This document shows, piece after piece, positions 25,860 through 35,781 of a DNA stretch of 64,000 bases. A program made the translations under genes and the position numbers. The stretch is from Salvelinus alpinus (lineage: Eukaryota; Chordata; Actinopteri; Salmoniformes; Salmonidae): contig NC_092092.1 of the NCBI RefSeq assembly GCF_045679555.1, positions 10,247,690 to 10,311,689 of the forward strand, read 5' to 3'. How positions within the stretch are numbered: the stretch's first letter is position 1; every line of letters starts with the position of its first letter. The notes under the pieces are model-generated. The model made no database searches and was not told the origin of the DNA. It worked only from the letters and a program-made list of their open reading frames with translations.

Positions 25860-27300
25860 TAGTACACTGCATAATGAAACAATCCCTAGTAAGCTAGTGT
25901 TTTGAAGGTGGACCGACTATCATTTTGCCATTAAGACTGGTTTTATCCACAACTTTCTATCCAAGCTGGGAGAGAACATGAGGGTTCATGTCATGCAGAT
26001 TCAGGTAGCCTATACAGGACAGTTGTATAATCCAAAAATATATATATTGGTAGCTGATTAGTACCGTATGCTGCTTCGTCAAACATTTATAATTTTACAG
26101 AATAAGTAATTACATTGCCACCAGCCAGCAAGCTACAAATGGCAGCATTGCGACAGCGTGCTTAACATGAGAAAATGACAACCAAATAGGCCTACCAATA
26201 AACATTTATACACTAGCTAAAGCAAAGTTATGCCATGGCACCACAGAAACCCTATAAATCGACTCAATAAGCATCCACCCGTGTAGACATTTCGCAATTT
26301 AATCACCATGGACGGTATTCTATACTTTGATTGGGGGGGGCTCTGACCTTGCGGGGGGGGGGTCCAGAGAAACTGCGTTACGCCAGTGGATACTAGGGCT
26401 GTTTCTGAGAGGCAGGAGGGAGGATGGATGTTCATCTATAGATAACCCTGTTTCCCAGACCAGGTCAGTCAACAGACCCTGATCCCACCTCACATGCTCA
26501 GTGAGTGTGTGTGTGTGTCCACTAAGTGTGTGTTTTAATTTACATTTCTAAATTTGTTCATTTACAAGAACTACACAGTAACAAAAACAAACTATAGATA
26601 GATAACATCTTTGTTCATGTATTTGGATGCTTGTGGATTATGACGAGGAATGTGTGGCCCCATCAGTCATTGTACCCTCACGGCAGGTGATCACACACTG
26701 ACATTTAGTGGCTATTTGTCTCACTGAGTAACATTGTGGTGACGAGACACCTCCCCTTCAGCATTTACCGTCACCATAAAAAGAAAATACTTCCTGTAAG
26801 GCAAGTCTACATCCCTGTTAGAACACAAACAATAAGCCACCCTTCCCCCGTCTAAGCCGCCTTTGACCCCACTGCCTAGTACACCGCCTACTCTAGCCAT
26901 CAGCACAATGATTTTTCTCTCACACACCCGAATGGGTCCAGATGCTGACTACAGAATGTTGATGCTGAGGGGTCAAAGGCCAGATGGGTCAGACAGTTTC
27001 TCTCAGAGAGACGGGACGTTGAGGAGGAGGGGGAGTAAAGTGGATAAAGGTGTGTGACGGAGTAGGATTCAAATCAGGGGTAGCTGGGTTCAGCTTCTGA
27101 GGTTGATGCGGCCTTGGGCTAGGTTGGGTTGAGGGCTGGTACACATAGCAGTGGCTAGGGACATTTTGGAGAAACCAAGTTCTGCCATTCTATAAAAAGC
27201 ATCTGTACTTCTATGTGTGACTAGGAGACGATCGTTCAGAGGGAGTATGTGGGTGTGGTACCTGTGGCGTGTGAGTGGGCGTTACCTTTGTTTGGCTGTT
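25860..27300. other. Intergenic stretch and probable PGS1 3' UTR
   Basis: No gene or intact repeat is recognised between the Tc1 fragment and the PGS1 stop at 27305. There are G runs at 26333-26341 and 26352-26362 and a short (GT)n near 26505. The PGS1 3' UTR must begin at 27304 and run leftward, but I could not identify a convincing poly(A) signal. Confidence 0.4.
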
Positions 27301-27304
27301 TCTC

Positions 27305-27424
27305 TCAGAAGAAGTTCTTGATGAGGGGAGTGACCAATTTGACCCACAGCTTGACATGGCGATCTGGCTGCTGGAACGTAGAGCTGGACACCTCTGTAGA
27401 CCTCTGGTACAACATCTCCTGCTC
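27305..27424 (-). CDS. pgs1: PGS1 terminal exon
   Basis: The acceptor is TAACAG. It holds 39 codons and TGA at 27307-27305: EQEMLYQRSTEVSSSTFQQP to KLVTPLIKNFF. The ending VKLWVKLVTPLIKNFF is strongly conserved in vertebrate PGS1. Confidence 0.92.
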   Translation of the reverse strand, partial: EQEMLYQRSTEVSSSTFQQPDRHVKLWVKLVTPLIKNFF

Positions 27425-27690
27425 CTGTTACACACAGACGAGACAGAGAGAGTAATTGTGTGAGAGAGAGAGTGAACGAGTTTGTGTACACATATGAGAT
27501 ACACAGCAGGTTTCCCTGCTTGCTCGCTCTGCATATTATTACCAGCTTCACATAGTTCCTGGGATCATAAGCTATCAAATTAGTTGCATTTTGGAGACAG
27601 GCCTTTTGGTTGAGAGCTGTATAAAACAGAGCCATAGTATCGAGCCATCAAGTCTGTTTAAATAAAGTTGTGTTGGTTTGAATGGCCTAC

Positions 27691-27839
27691 TTCCTGCAAG
27701 TGGGCCTGTAGGTCCTGGTTCTCTGTTACTATGGCGATCTGGGCCTCCAGGTCCCGGTGCACCGAGCGGTAGCCAAAGTTAGGAGAGCCAATCAGAGTCA
27801 GGCACGGCCGTACCTGCCCCCGCAGGTAGTACCACAGCC
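27691..27839 (-). CDS. pgs1: PGS1 exon 8
   Basis: The acceptor is CTGCAG; the donor is GTAGGC, read after GAA. It covers residues 456-504, LWYYLRGQVRPCLTLIGSPN onward to QDLQAHLQE. GSPNFGYRSVHRDLEAQ is the second-half phosphate-binding region. The exon end is placed after GAA because CAG|GA is not a donor, so the extra glutamate is a small uncertainty. Confidence 0.9.
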
Positions 27840-28477
27840 CTGCAGAGAGAGCGAAGGATGAGGGAAAAAGGGGGAGGAGAGGGGGATTGGTGGAGGAAGG
27901 AAAGAGGGAGGAGAGAGAGAAAAAGGGAGAGCGGTTTCCCAACATCAGTGATTTGTTCTGCAGCTGGGGGTCAGGGTCGACTCTAATGGTCATTGATTCT
28001 CTCCCAGCTGGGTGCTGTGTGATTTCTCCCGTGCAGTGTGTGCTGTGATTACGGGAAACGGCCGGCCCGCCCTGCTTTATCTAATAAATGGGACTTCTAC
28101 GATCGTGTGAAATTACATTCCACTGACGCTGCTTCACTGTGTGTGTTCATTTCCCCCTCTCTGTGGCTCAATCTGGCTTTTGAAGAAAAAAAACGACAAG
28201 AATTTACCTATCTACTAATGCACCACTAACATTTCAGTTGTTTAGAATATTCTTTGGGACACATTACCATTTTATTCTATATATGAAGTATCAGCGAAAG
28301 GTTGGTAGTAATTCAGATATAATTCCTTACAGCATTTTTTCATGTTTAAATCTGGTTCTCGTTGACCATGTCCACAACTATAAAGGAAACACTAAAGCAC
28401 ACAGAAACCCCCAACGTCTATACAAACCCAGGAGTGACTGTTTCCTTTGCTCGGGGCTAAAGTTGAATTAAAAAAAT

Positions 28478-28660
28478 ATATGTAACTAGGCAAGTCAGTT
28501 AAGAACAAATTCTTAGTTACAATGGCGGCCTAGAAACAGTGGGTTAACTGCCTTGTTCAGGGGCAGAACGACAAATTTTTACCTTGTCAGCTCTGGGATT
28601 CGATCTTGCAACCTTTTGGTTACTAGTCCAACACTAACTACTAGGCTACCTGCCGCCCCG
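28478..28660 (-). mobile_element. tRNA-derived SINE
   Basis: Same family as 20722-20914. On the - strand a tRNA-like head (GGCAGGTAGCCTAGTAGTTA, TTGCAAGATCGAATCCC) leads to the tail TTGTTCTTAACTGACTTGCC. It lies in PGS1 intron 7. Confidence 0.75.
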
Positions 28661-28764
28661 ACTTGACGCCGTCTCACACAACATGTCTGGGTTACCACAG
28701 GGACAGAACAGCAGAGCCAGAGAACAGTACAAGTCTGTCAGGGTGGAATTGGCCCCATGAGTGA

Positions 28765-28880
28765 GTTTCAAATGGCACCCTATTCCCCAATACCTACATA
28801 GTGTACTACTTTTGACCAGGGCCCATAGGGCTGTTACAAAATGTAGCGCACAATATAGGTAATAGGGTGCCGTTTAGGAT
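28765..28880. mobile_element. Palindromic MITE
   Basis: CAAATGGCACCCTATTCCCC at the left is mirrored by AATAGGGTGCCGTTTAGGAT at the right, with TGACCAGGGCCCATAGGGC in the middle. It is the same family as 41267-41365 and 63690-63790. Confidence 0.7.
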
Positions 28881-29019
28881 GCTCACTGTCTGACCATGGA
28901 ACGTCACTACCAGTCATAACTCACAGCCAAACAGAACTAATCACAATAGAGTAGAACCATTCAGAATCAATCTAGGCTCTAAGGCCAAGGATTATATTGT
29001 GTGTGTGTGTGTGTCCCAC

Positions 29020-29311
29020 CCTTGGCGTGGAAGGTCCAGTGTGCTCTGTGATACTCGTGAAGGTGAACTCTCTCCTGCTGTCCCAGCTGACACACTTTGC
29101 TGTAGAACTGTCTGGCAATGTGGATGTAGGCGGCTGGGATCTCCCCGGCAATGCCCTTGGCACCGAAAAACCCGTTGACCTCCGGGGAGGCGGTGAGGAT
29201 CCGATAGTCGGCGCCCACCCCCAGAACCAGCGACATGTAGGCCCTTGTCAGGTTGAAATACCCTGACGTCAGAAACACAGTTGCACCGGGACCCGCATCT
29301 GTCAGCAAACG
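29020..29311 (-). CDS. pgs1: PGS1 exon 7 (second HKD motif begins)
   Basis: The acceptor is CTTGTAG and the donor GTGGGA. It holds 97 codons plus 1 nt (358-454). It includes LTSGYFNLTRAYMSLVLG, SPEVNGFFGAKGIAGEIP and, at the end, HWTFHAK with H452 and K454 of the second catalytic half. Confidence 0.93.
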
Positions 29312-29394
29312 CTACAAGGAAATAAGATGCTCAGATGTAGTGTCCTTTCACTAAAACACCACATTTCTACATTTATTAAGTCACAAATAAATAA

Positions 29395-29425
29395 AAAATA
29401 TATATATATTATATATATAAAATAA
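29395..29425. repeat. AT-rich simple repeat
   Basis: (AT)n-like tract with interruptions in PGS1 intron 6, about 70 bp from the exon 6 donor side. Confidence 0.7.
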
Positions 29426-29499
29426 TAAACACATGCGATGGTGAGTTATTTTGTTCAATATTAGTTGGTGAGGGTAGTGGTGTCCAGGTGTGTAACTAC

Positions 29500-29702
29500 C
29501 TGTGTGATCTCCTCATCCACCTGTATTCCCAGAGGTTTCATCTGAATCAGAGGAAAAACCCAAGTGTCCTCCTCCCCTCCCTCTTCACCCTTGCTCTCCC
29601 GCTTCAAACGTTCAGATTTGGCGATGTCTTGGCGCGTACGAGCCGTGTTCACTACCTCCATGATGTGTTGCCGGGCCGACGCCGAGAAATCATCCCGGTT
29701 AC
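29500..29702 (-). CDS. pgs1: PGS1 exon 6
   Basis: The acceptor is CACCAG and the donor GTAGTT. It covers residues 291-357, opening NRDDFSASARQHIMEVVNTA. It carries a charged, poorly conserved middle (KRESKGEEGGEEDTW), then FPLIQMKPLGIQVDEEITQ. The preceding 2.7-kb intron holds a Tc1 element and a SINE. Confidence 0.92.
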
Positions 29703-30596
29703 CTGGTGACAAAATAATGTAGGGATGTAAGAGAGGAAAACAGACCGACCTGGTTAAAACTAGAATCCTTAGTTGCTATATCCATTTTTGTACTTGTAAA
29801 TTAATGATATAGACCAATGAACTCTTGAAGAATATAACCTCATGAGCTTAGTGCAACTGTCACACACCATCAGAACCCAAAATATAAGCTTGTTTTTGTC
29901 CCATGTTTGTAAACAATATAAATGTAAACAATGTATTACCTCAAAATGCAGTTAATACTAACTGTTAGCATGGATGGTCAGTCCATAGCTCTGTCTGAAT
30001 TTCAGAGTGGTTCCATTTCTCCCTCAGCTTTTTAACGAAAGAGGCGCGGTGCCCACTTTGTTATTTTTGCAATTAACAATTCTGTGTAACCATACACAAA
30101 CTCGCTCTCCCCGCTCACACGCACATAGTATGTGTGCAGTAGAGCAGGTGAGTGTGTAAAGTTAGTTCTGGGCATTACGGCTATGGGTCAATATCTGGAC
30201 TACGCCTGCCGGCTGGCGCCACTCACGGCCGTGACAGAGACAAAGAGAGAGAGAGATACCTGCAAGCCTCAGCATGAGTTCATTCTAAAGACGTGCTTTT
30301 ACTGTAAAGTTTGCCCTCTTCCAGCAGGAGAACTTCATTCACTAATGATTAGAGTGTGTGCGTGCGCATCTTCCCACTGTGTTTACCAGCAACTCCGTGA
30401 CTTCACTGCTCTATTTCTGGTCTCTGTGACAACTGTGGTCCGGTTCTGCAGACATGATGTCATTTAGCGCCAGACCCAACATCCTGACTGAATGTTCTCT
30501 GGTTACACACTCACACACTATTTTTCTTTCTGTCTGTCTACCTCTCCTGACTCTCTCGCTCTTTCATTCACACACGTGCCAGTTCTCTGATTTCAT

Positions 30597-30751
30597 TTTA
30601 CATTTTAAGTCATTTAGCTGACGCTCTTATCCAGAGCGACTTACAAATTGGAAAGTTCATACATATTCATCCTGGTCCCCCCGTGGGGAATGAACCCACA
30701 ACCCTGGCGTTGCAAGCGCCATGCTCTACCAACTGAGCCACACGGGACCGA
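30597..30751 (-). mobile_element. tRNA-derived SINE-like element
   Basis: On the - strand the head reads TGTGGCTCAGTTGGTAGAGC, GCTTGCAACGCCAGGGTTG and GTGGGTTCATTCCCC, a clear tRNA-like A and B box pair. The other end has GCGTCAGCTAAATGACTTAA, a tail widely shared by fish SINEs. Confidence 0.7.
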
Positions 30752-30942
30752 TTTCACTGTGTGTCTGAGCTGGAACAAGCTACACTTTCAACTAATCCGA
30801 TTCCAAGGACCTTTCCAAGAACAACGCATTACACTACATTTAGAACTTGCCAGCCAAGCTGAGCAAAGAGTTAAGCACCTGGGGACCCTGTGTTTTACCT
30901 CTGTAGATGTATGTGTGTGTTACTTATGTGCTATGTATAGTA

Positions 30943-32371
30943 CATTCTGAAAGTATTCAGACCCCGTCACCTTTTGTTACATTAGCCTTATTCTAAAATG
31001 TATTAAATAAAAACCATTTACTCAATACCCCATAATGACTAAGTGTAAACAAGTTTAGAAACGTTTGTAAATTTATTAAAAATAAGTATTCAGACCCTTT
31101 GATATGAGACTCTAAATTGGGCTCAGGTGCATCCTGTTTCCATTGATCATCCTTGAGATGTTTCTACAACTTGATTGGAGTCCACCTGTGGTAAATTCAA
31201 TTGATTGGACATGATTTGGAAAGGCACACATCTGTCTATATACGGTCCCTCAGTTGACACTGCATGTCAAAGCAAAACCAAGCCATGAGGTCGAAGGAAT
31301 TGCTCGTAGAGCTCAGAGACAGGATTGTGTCGAGGTACAGATCTGGGGAAGGGTACCAAAAAATGTCTGCAGCATTGAAGGTCCAAGAACACAGTGGCCT
31401 TCATCATTCTGAAATCGAAGAAGTTTGGAACCACCAAGACTCTTCCTAGAGCTGGCCGTCCTGCCAAACTGAGCAATCGGGGGAGAAGGGCTTTGGTCAG
31501 GGAGGTGACCACGAACCCAATGATCACTGACAGAGCTCCTCTGTGGATATGGGAGAACCTTCCAGAAGGACAACCATCGCTGCAGAAGTCTACCAATCAG
31601 ACCTTAATGGTAGCGTGGCCAGATGAAAGCCACTTCTCAGTGAAAGGCACATGACAGCCCGCTTGGAGTTTGCCAAAAGGCACCTAATGGACTCTGACCA
31701 TGAGAAAAAAGATTCTCTGGTCTGATTAAACCAAGACTGAACTCCTTGGCCTGAATGCCAAACCAGGCAACGCTCATCACCTGGCCAATACCATCCCTAC
31801 GTTGTAGCATGGTGTTGGCAGCATCATGCTGTGGGGATGTTTTCCAACGGCAGGGACCGGGAGACTAGTCAGGATTGAGGGAAAGATGAACAGAGCAAAG
31901 TACAGAGAGTACCTTGATGAAAACCGGCTCCAGAGCACTCAGGCCCTCAGACTGGGGCGAAGGTTCAACTTCCAACAAGCCAAGAGTGGCTTCGGAACAA
32001 GTCTCTGAGCCCGGATTTGAACCCGATCGAACATCTCTGGAGAGACCTTATAATAGTTGTGCAGTGACGCTCCCTGTACAACCTGACAGAGCTTGAGAGG
32101 ATTTGCAGAGAAGAATGTGAGAAACTCACCAAATACATGAGTGCCAAGCTTGTAGCGTCATACCCAAGAAGACTTAAGGCTGTAATCGCTGCCAAAGTTG
32201 CTTCAACAAAGTAGAGTAGTAATACATTTGCTAAAATTTCAAAAAAACTGTTTTTGATTTGTCATTATGAGGTATTGTGTGTAGATTGAGAAAAAACAAT
32301 TTTAGAATAAGGCTGTAACGTAACAAAATATGGAAAAAGTGAAGGGGTCTGAATACTTCCCGAATGCATTG
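30943..32371 (+). mobile_element. Tc1 element, nearly full length, dead
   Basis: The ends are CATTCTGAAAGTATTCAGACC and the complement of GGGGTCTGAATACTTCCCG. The transposase starts at 31264-31290 (MRSKELLVELRDRIVSRYRS). It continues with GYQKMSAALK and, in another frame, TRLPRAGRPAKLSNRGRRAL-like and MLWGCFPTAGTGRLVRIEGK. The catalytic part is broken. The block between the second D and the E is deleted near 31980 (NFQQAKSGFG). It occupies PGS1 intron 5, antisense. Confidence 0.85.
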
Positions 32372-32402
32372 TATGTATTGGTGTTACGCATGTGTTTTAT
32401 AC

Positions 32403-32581
32403 CTCTGTAGGGGTGCACCATGTTTTCCATCATGCTGACAGAGTTGTCAGGCTGTAGCTGTAATGACACGTCTCCCACGGCGCCCACCAGATCAGAGAAG
32501 AAGTCTGCCACCTCCCAACAGTTCTCCAGGAGCACATAGCGGTCCTGTCTGTTGGTGAAGTACGAGTCACTCAGGTTGGCC
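32403..32581 (-). CDS. pgs1: PGS1 exon 5
   Basis: The acceptor is CCGTAG and the donor GTATAA. It holds 59 codons plus split glycines at both ends (231-289): ANLSDSYFTNRQDRYVLLEN to ENMVHPYRG. ANLSDSYF completes the first phosphodiesterase half, just after HKD1. Confidence 0.93.
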
Positions 32582-32701
32582 CTACGGAGGGAGGGGAGAG
32601 ATGGAAGAGACAGGTAAAAAAGGTATACCAAGCAACATCAACTGTATGAGAAAAACACCAACAACTACAACAATGGTGTGTGTGTGTTCGTGTGTGTGTA
32701 C

Positions 32702-32891
32702 CCGCTGATGATGAGGTCATCGTCAAACAGGTAGGCTTTTATGTGCTGTACCCCGATGGTCTCGTTGAAGCGCTGTGGGACCAGGAGCCGGAGCAGCCCT
32801 CTCAGGTCAGGGGTATGGTACAGAGACACACGCATCCCACTGCTGTACTGCTGCAGCAACGGCAGTAACATGGTCCTAGAGTTAGTCTGAC
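32702..32891 (-). CDS. pgs1: PGS1 exon 4 (first HKD motif)
   Basis: The acceptor is GTCTAG and the donor GTACAC. It covers residues 168-229, with NSRTMLLPLLQQYSSGMR and then FNETIGVQHIKAYLFDDD. H216, K218 and D223 form the first HxKx4D catalytic motif of the phospholipase D superfamily. Confidence 0.93.
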
Positions 32892-32983
32892 CTAGACAGA
32901 GACAGAGGGGGTCACAGACACCCATTGAGCTTGGTAAGAGTTATATGGCATTTTCCCTCTCGCATACACAGAACCCCTCCTAC

Positions 32984-33158
32984 CTCGTGAGCCGCGTGTG
33001 TAGTCTAAAAGAATGGAGACCTGCAGGTCGGAGTTGTCAACCTCCTGTGAACGCTGCAGAGCTTCCTGCATACAGTCCACCAGGTCCTGTTCCAGGGGTC
33101 CTGTACCCAGATACAGCGAGGCCATCACCACTCGCCTCTTAGCCGTCTTTATTCGAGC
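32984..33158 (-). CDS. pgs1: PGS1 exon 3
   Basis: The acceptor is GTTCAG and the donor GTAGGA. It holds 58 codons plus 1 nt (109-166), ARIKTAKRRVVMASLYLGTG onward to ILLDYTRGSRG. The KRRVVMASLYLGTGPLEQ block is diagnostic of eukaryotic PGS1. Confidence 0.93.
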
Positions 33159-33349
33159 CTGAACAGAAAACACAAGAAATTAGTTTAAATCAGGTATTAC
33201 AGGACAAACAAGGAGGCTTCACCCCTTATTATTATAATTTTTTTATTATTATTTTCATCATTTTTGGGGGAATGTTTAGTACACCATCTTTAGTACAGCA
33301 CATGACTTAGAGGGTGTGGAGCTTTCCCTATCTCACACACACACCTTAC

Positions 33350-33557
33350 CTTCATTGCCTGGTAAAACTGGTCAGGGGAGGTGAGGATGTGGATGTGTGT
33401 GCCAGGCACCCTGAAGGCGGGTACATGTTCTGCCATCCAAAGGAAGCGGGCATGGAGGCCATCGGTGCCCTGAGCTCCAGTCGACCCGGGGGATCTGAAG
33501 AGAGGAAGGGGAGAGGAGTCTGCCTCGGCTAGGAGAGGGGCTAGGAGCAACAATGAC
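33350..33557 (-). CDS. pgs1: PGS1 exon 2
   Basis: The acceptor is CCCAAG, AG at 33559-33558 on the - strand, behind an 11-nt C run; the donor is GTAAGG from 33349. One base completes the split glycine, then 69 codons follow: SLLLLAPLLAEADSS onward to HIHILTSPDQFYQAMK (residues 40-108). The LLLAPLL segment matches human PGS1 from memory. Confidence 0.88.
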
Positions 33558-33614
33558 CTTGGGGGGGGGGGGAGGAAGAGAGAAAGGCAGGAGGGATAGG
33601 AATTACTTCCATGG

Positions 33615-34242
33615 AAGCCTTCAGCTGGAGTGGTAATTGCCTCCTATAGATAAACACTGAACAAATGGCAGCCAATGAATGGCATGACAACGAGCCTCAG
33701 GATCTTGTGTGCATTCAAATTGCATTGATAAAATGCAATTGTGTTCATTGTCCGTAGCTTGCCCATAACATAACCCCACCATGGGGCACTCTGTCCACAA
33801 CGTTGACATCAGCAAACCGCTCGCCCACACAACGCCAGACACATTGTCTGCCATCTGCCCGGTACAGTTGAAATTGGGATTAATCCGTGACGAGCACACT
33901 TCTCCAGCGTGCCAGTGGCCATAGGTGAGCATTTGCCCACTGAAGTCAGTTACAACGTTGAACTGTAGTCAGGTCAAGACCCTGGTGAGGACGACAAGCA
34001 AGCCGATGAGCTTCCCTGAGATGGTTTCTAACAGTCTGTGCAGGAATTCTTTGGTTGTGCAAACCCACAGTTTTGTCAGCGGCCTCAGACGATCCCCCGG
34101 GGAAGAAGCCAGATGTGGAGGTCCTGGGCTGGCGTGGTTACAAGTGCTCTGCAGTTGGACGTACTACCAAATTCCCTAAAACTATGTTGGAGGCGGCTTA
34201 TGGTAGAGAAATGACATGTTGCATTTATATTTTTGTTCAGTA
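33615..34242 (-). mobile_element. Tc1/mariner fragment, internally deleted
   Basis: Reverse orientation of the family at 8899-10323. The right border is TTTATATTTTTGTTCAGTA at about 34242, and the DNA-binding remnant (STISRLQHSFREFGSTSN) and part of the catalytic domain (MLTYGHWHAGEVCSSRINPN) are present. The second D and the E are missing. Confidence 0.75.
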
Positions 34243-34527
34243 TACAAACATTTGCGACGCGTACAAAGCCATCCCCCGCCCCCACTTCGGTCAATCAGAT
34301 CACATCTGTTCCTACTCCCCGCCTACAAGCAGCAACTCAAGAGGGAGCGACCAAAACAGAATAGTAAGGTGGACAGAGTAGGCAGATGCTGCAGGACTAT
34401 TTTGAGAATACTAAATTGGAATATGTTCAAAGATTCATCCCACCAGGACTCATCCATCAACATTGAGGAATATATACCAGTCACAGGCTTCATTGGGAAA
34501 TGTGTTGATGTACCCACAATAACAATT

Positions 34528-34709
34528 GTTGTCATGTTGCTATCATGCGGTGTTGTCTTAGGTCTCTCTTTATGTAGTGTGTCTCTCGTTGCGATGTGTG
34601 TTTTGTCCTATATTTTTAATCCCAGACCCCCTCCCCGCAGGAGGCCTTTTGCTTGGCAGTCATTGTAAATAAGAATTTGTTCTTAACTTGCCTAGTTAAA
34701 TAAAATACA
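34528..34709 (+). repeat. Short repeat with SINE-type tail
   Basis: Begins near TTGTCATGTTGCTATCATGC and ends with the shared tail AATAAGAATTTGTTCTTAAC, then TTGCCTAGTTAAATAAAA. Inserted in the LINE. No tRNA head was seen. Confidence 0.5.
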
Positions 34710-35250
34710 AGTACCAAAACCCCTGGATGAACGTAGATATCCGTACCATGCTGAGAGACCATACTGCAGCATTTATTGTCAGTACAACAAAACCCGATGA
34801 CTCTGTGGCGCACGACGAGTATAAGGCAAGCAGGTACAAGCTCTGAATCCATTAGGGACGCAAAAAGATAGACAAAAATTGATGTCTCACAACTCAGACT
34901 CACGACGCATGTGGCAAGGACTGGCAGGCGTCTTCCCTGACAATGTCAACCTGTCCCAGGCTGTAGTCGCCACCTGCTTCAAGGAGACGACCATCGTACC
35001 AATGGGCAAGAAAAACAAGGTGACATGCCCAAATGACTATCACGCCGTCGCGCTCACCCCGGTCATCATGAAGTGCTTTGAGAGGCTGGTCATGGCCCAC
35101 ATCAATGGCTAGCATGCCAGGCACACTGGACCCACGCCAACAGATCCACGGAAGATGCAATTGCGTCGCTATTAACACGGCTGTAACACATCTGGACAAG
35201 AGGAACACCTATGTGGGAATGCTGTTAGTTGATTACAGTTCAGATCAGCA

Positions 35251-35290
35251 TTGAACACCATTGAACACCATTGAACACCATTGAACACCA
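35251..35290 (+). repeat. 10-bp tandem repeat in the LINE RT
   Basis: Four perfect copies of TTGAACACCA replace what is a single copy in related LINEs (cf. NTIIP motif region). Copy number 4 breaks the RT frame. Confidence 0.85.
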
Positions 35291-35781
35291 TTGTTCCCTC
35301 CAAGCTTAGAGCCCTGAGTCTGGACGCCACCCTCTACAACTGGATCCTGGTCTTCCTGACGGGCAGACCACAGGCTGTGGGGATTGGCAACAACACCTCC
35401 TCCACATTGACTCTTAACACAGGGACCCCCAGGGGTGTGTCCTCCCTGTTCGACCGAGTGGCTTTGCACGACACAAACTCCATCGTCAACTTTGCTGATG
35501 ACACCACGTTTGTAAGCCTGATAACCAACAATGACAAGTCAGCCTGTAGGGATGTAAGTGAACTGGCATTGCAGTGCCAGAATAACAACCTCTTCCTCAA
35601 CGTCAGCAAAACAAAGGAATTGATTGTTGAATCCAGGAAGCAGAGAAGGGAACATGCCCCGATCCACATCAACGGGACTGCAGTAGAGTCATCAGTTAAG
35701 TTCCTCGGCGTCCACATCATTGAGGACTTGACATGGACCAACACCACCACTCTTGTCAAGAGGGCACAACAGCGTCTCTAC

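Noticed and set aside
30650..30750. tRNA-like gene on the - strand
   Set aside because: Same reasoning: the tRNA-like head is followed by the common fish SINE tail.
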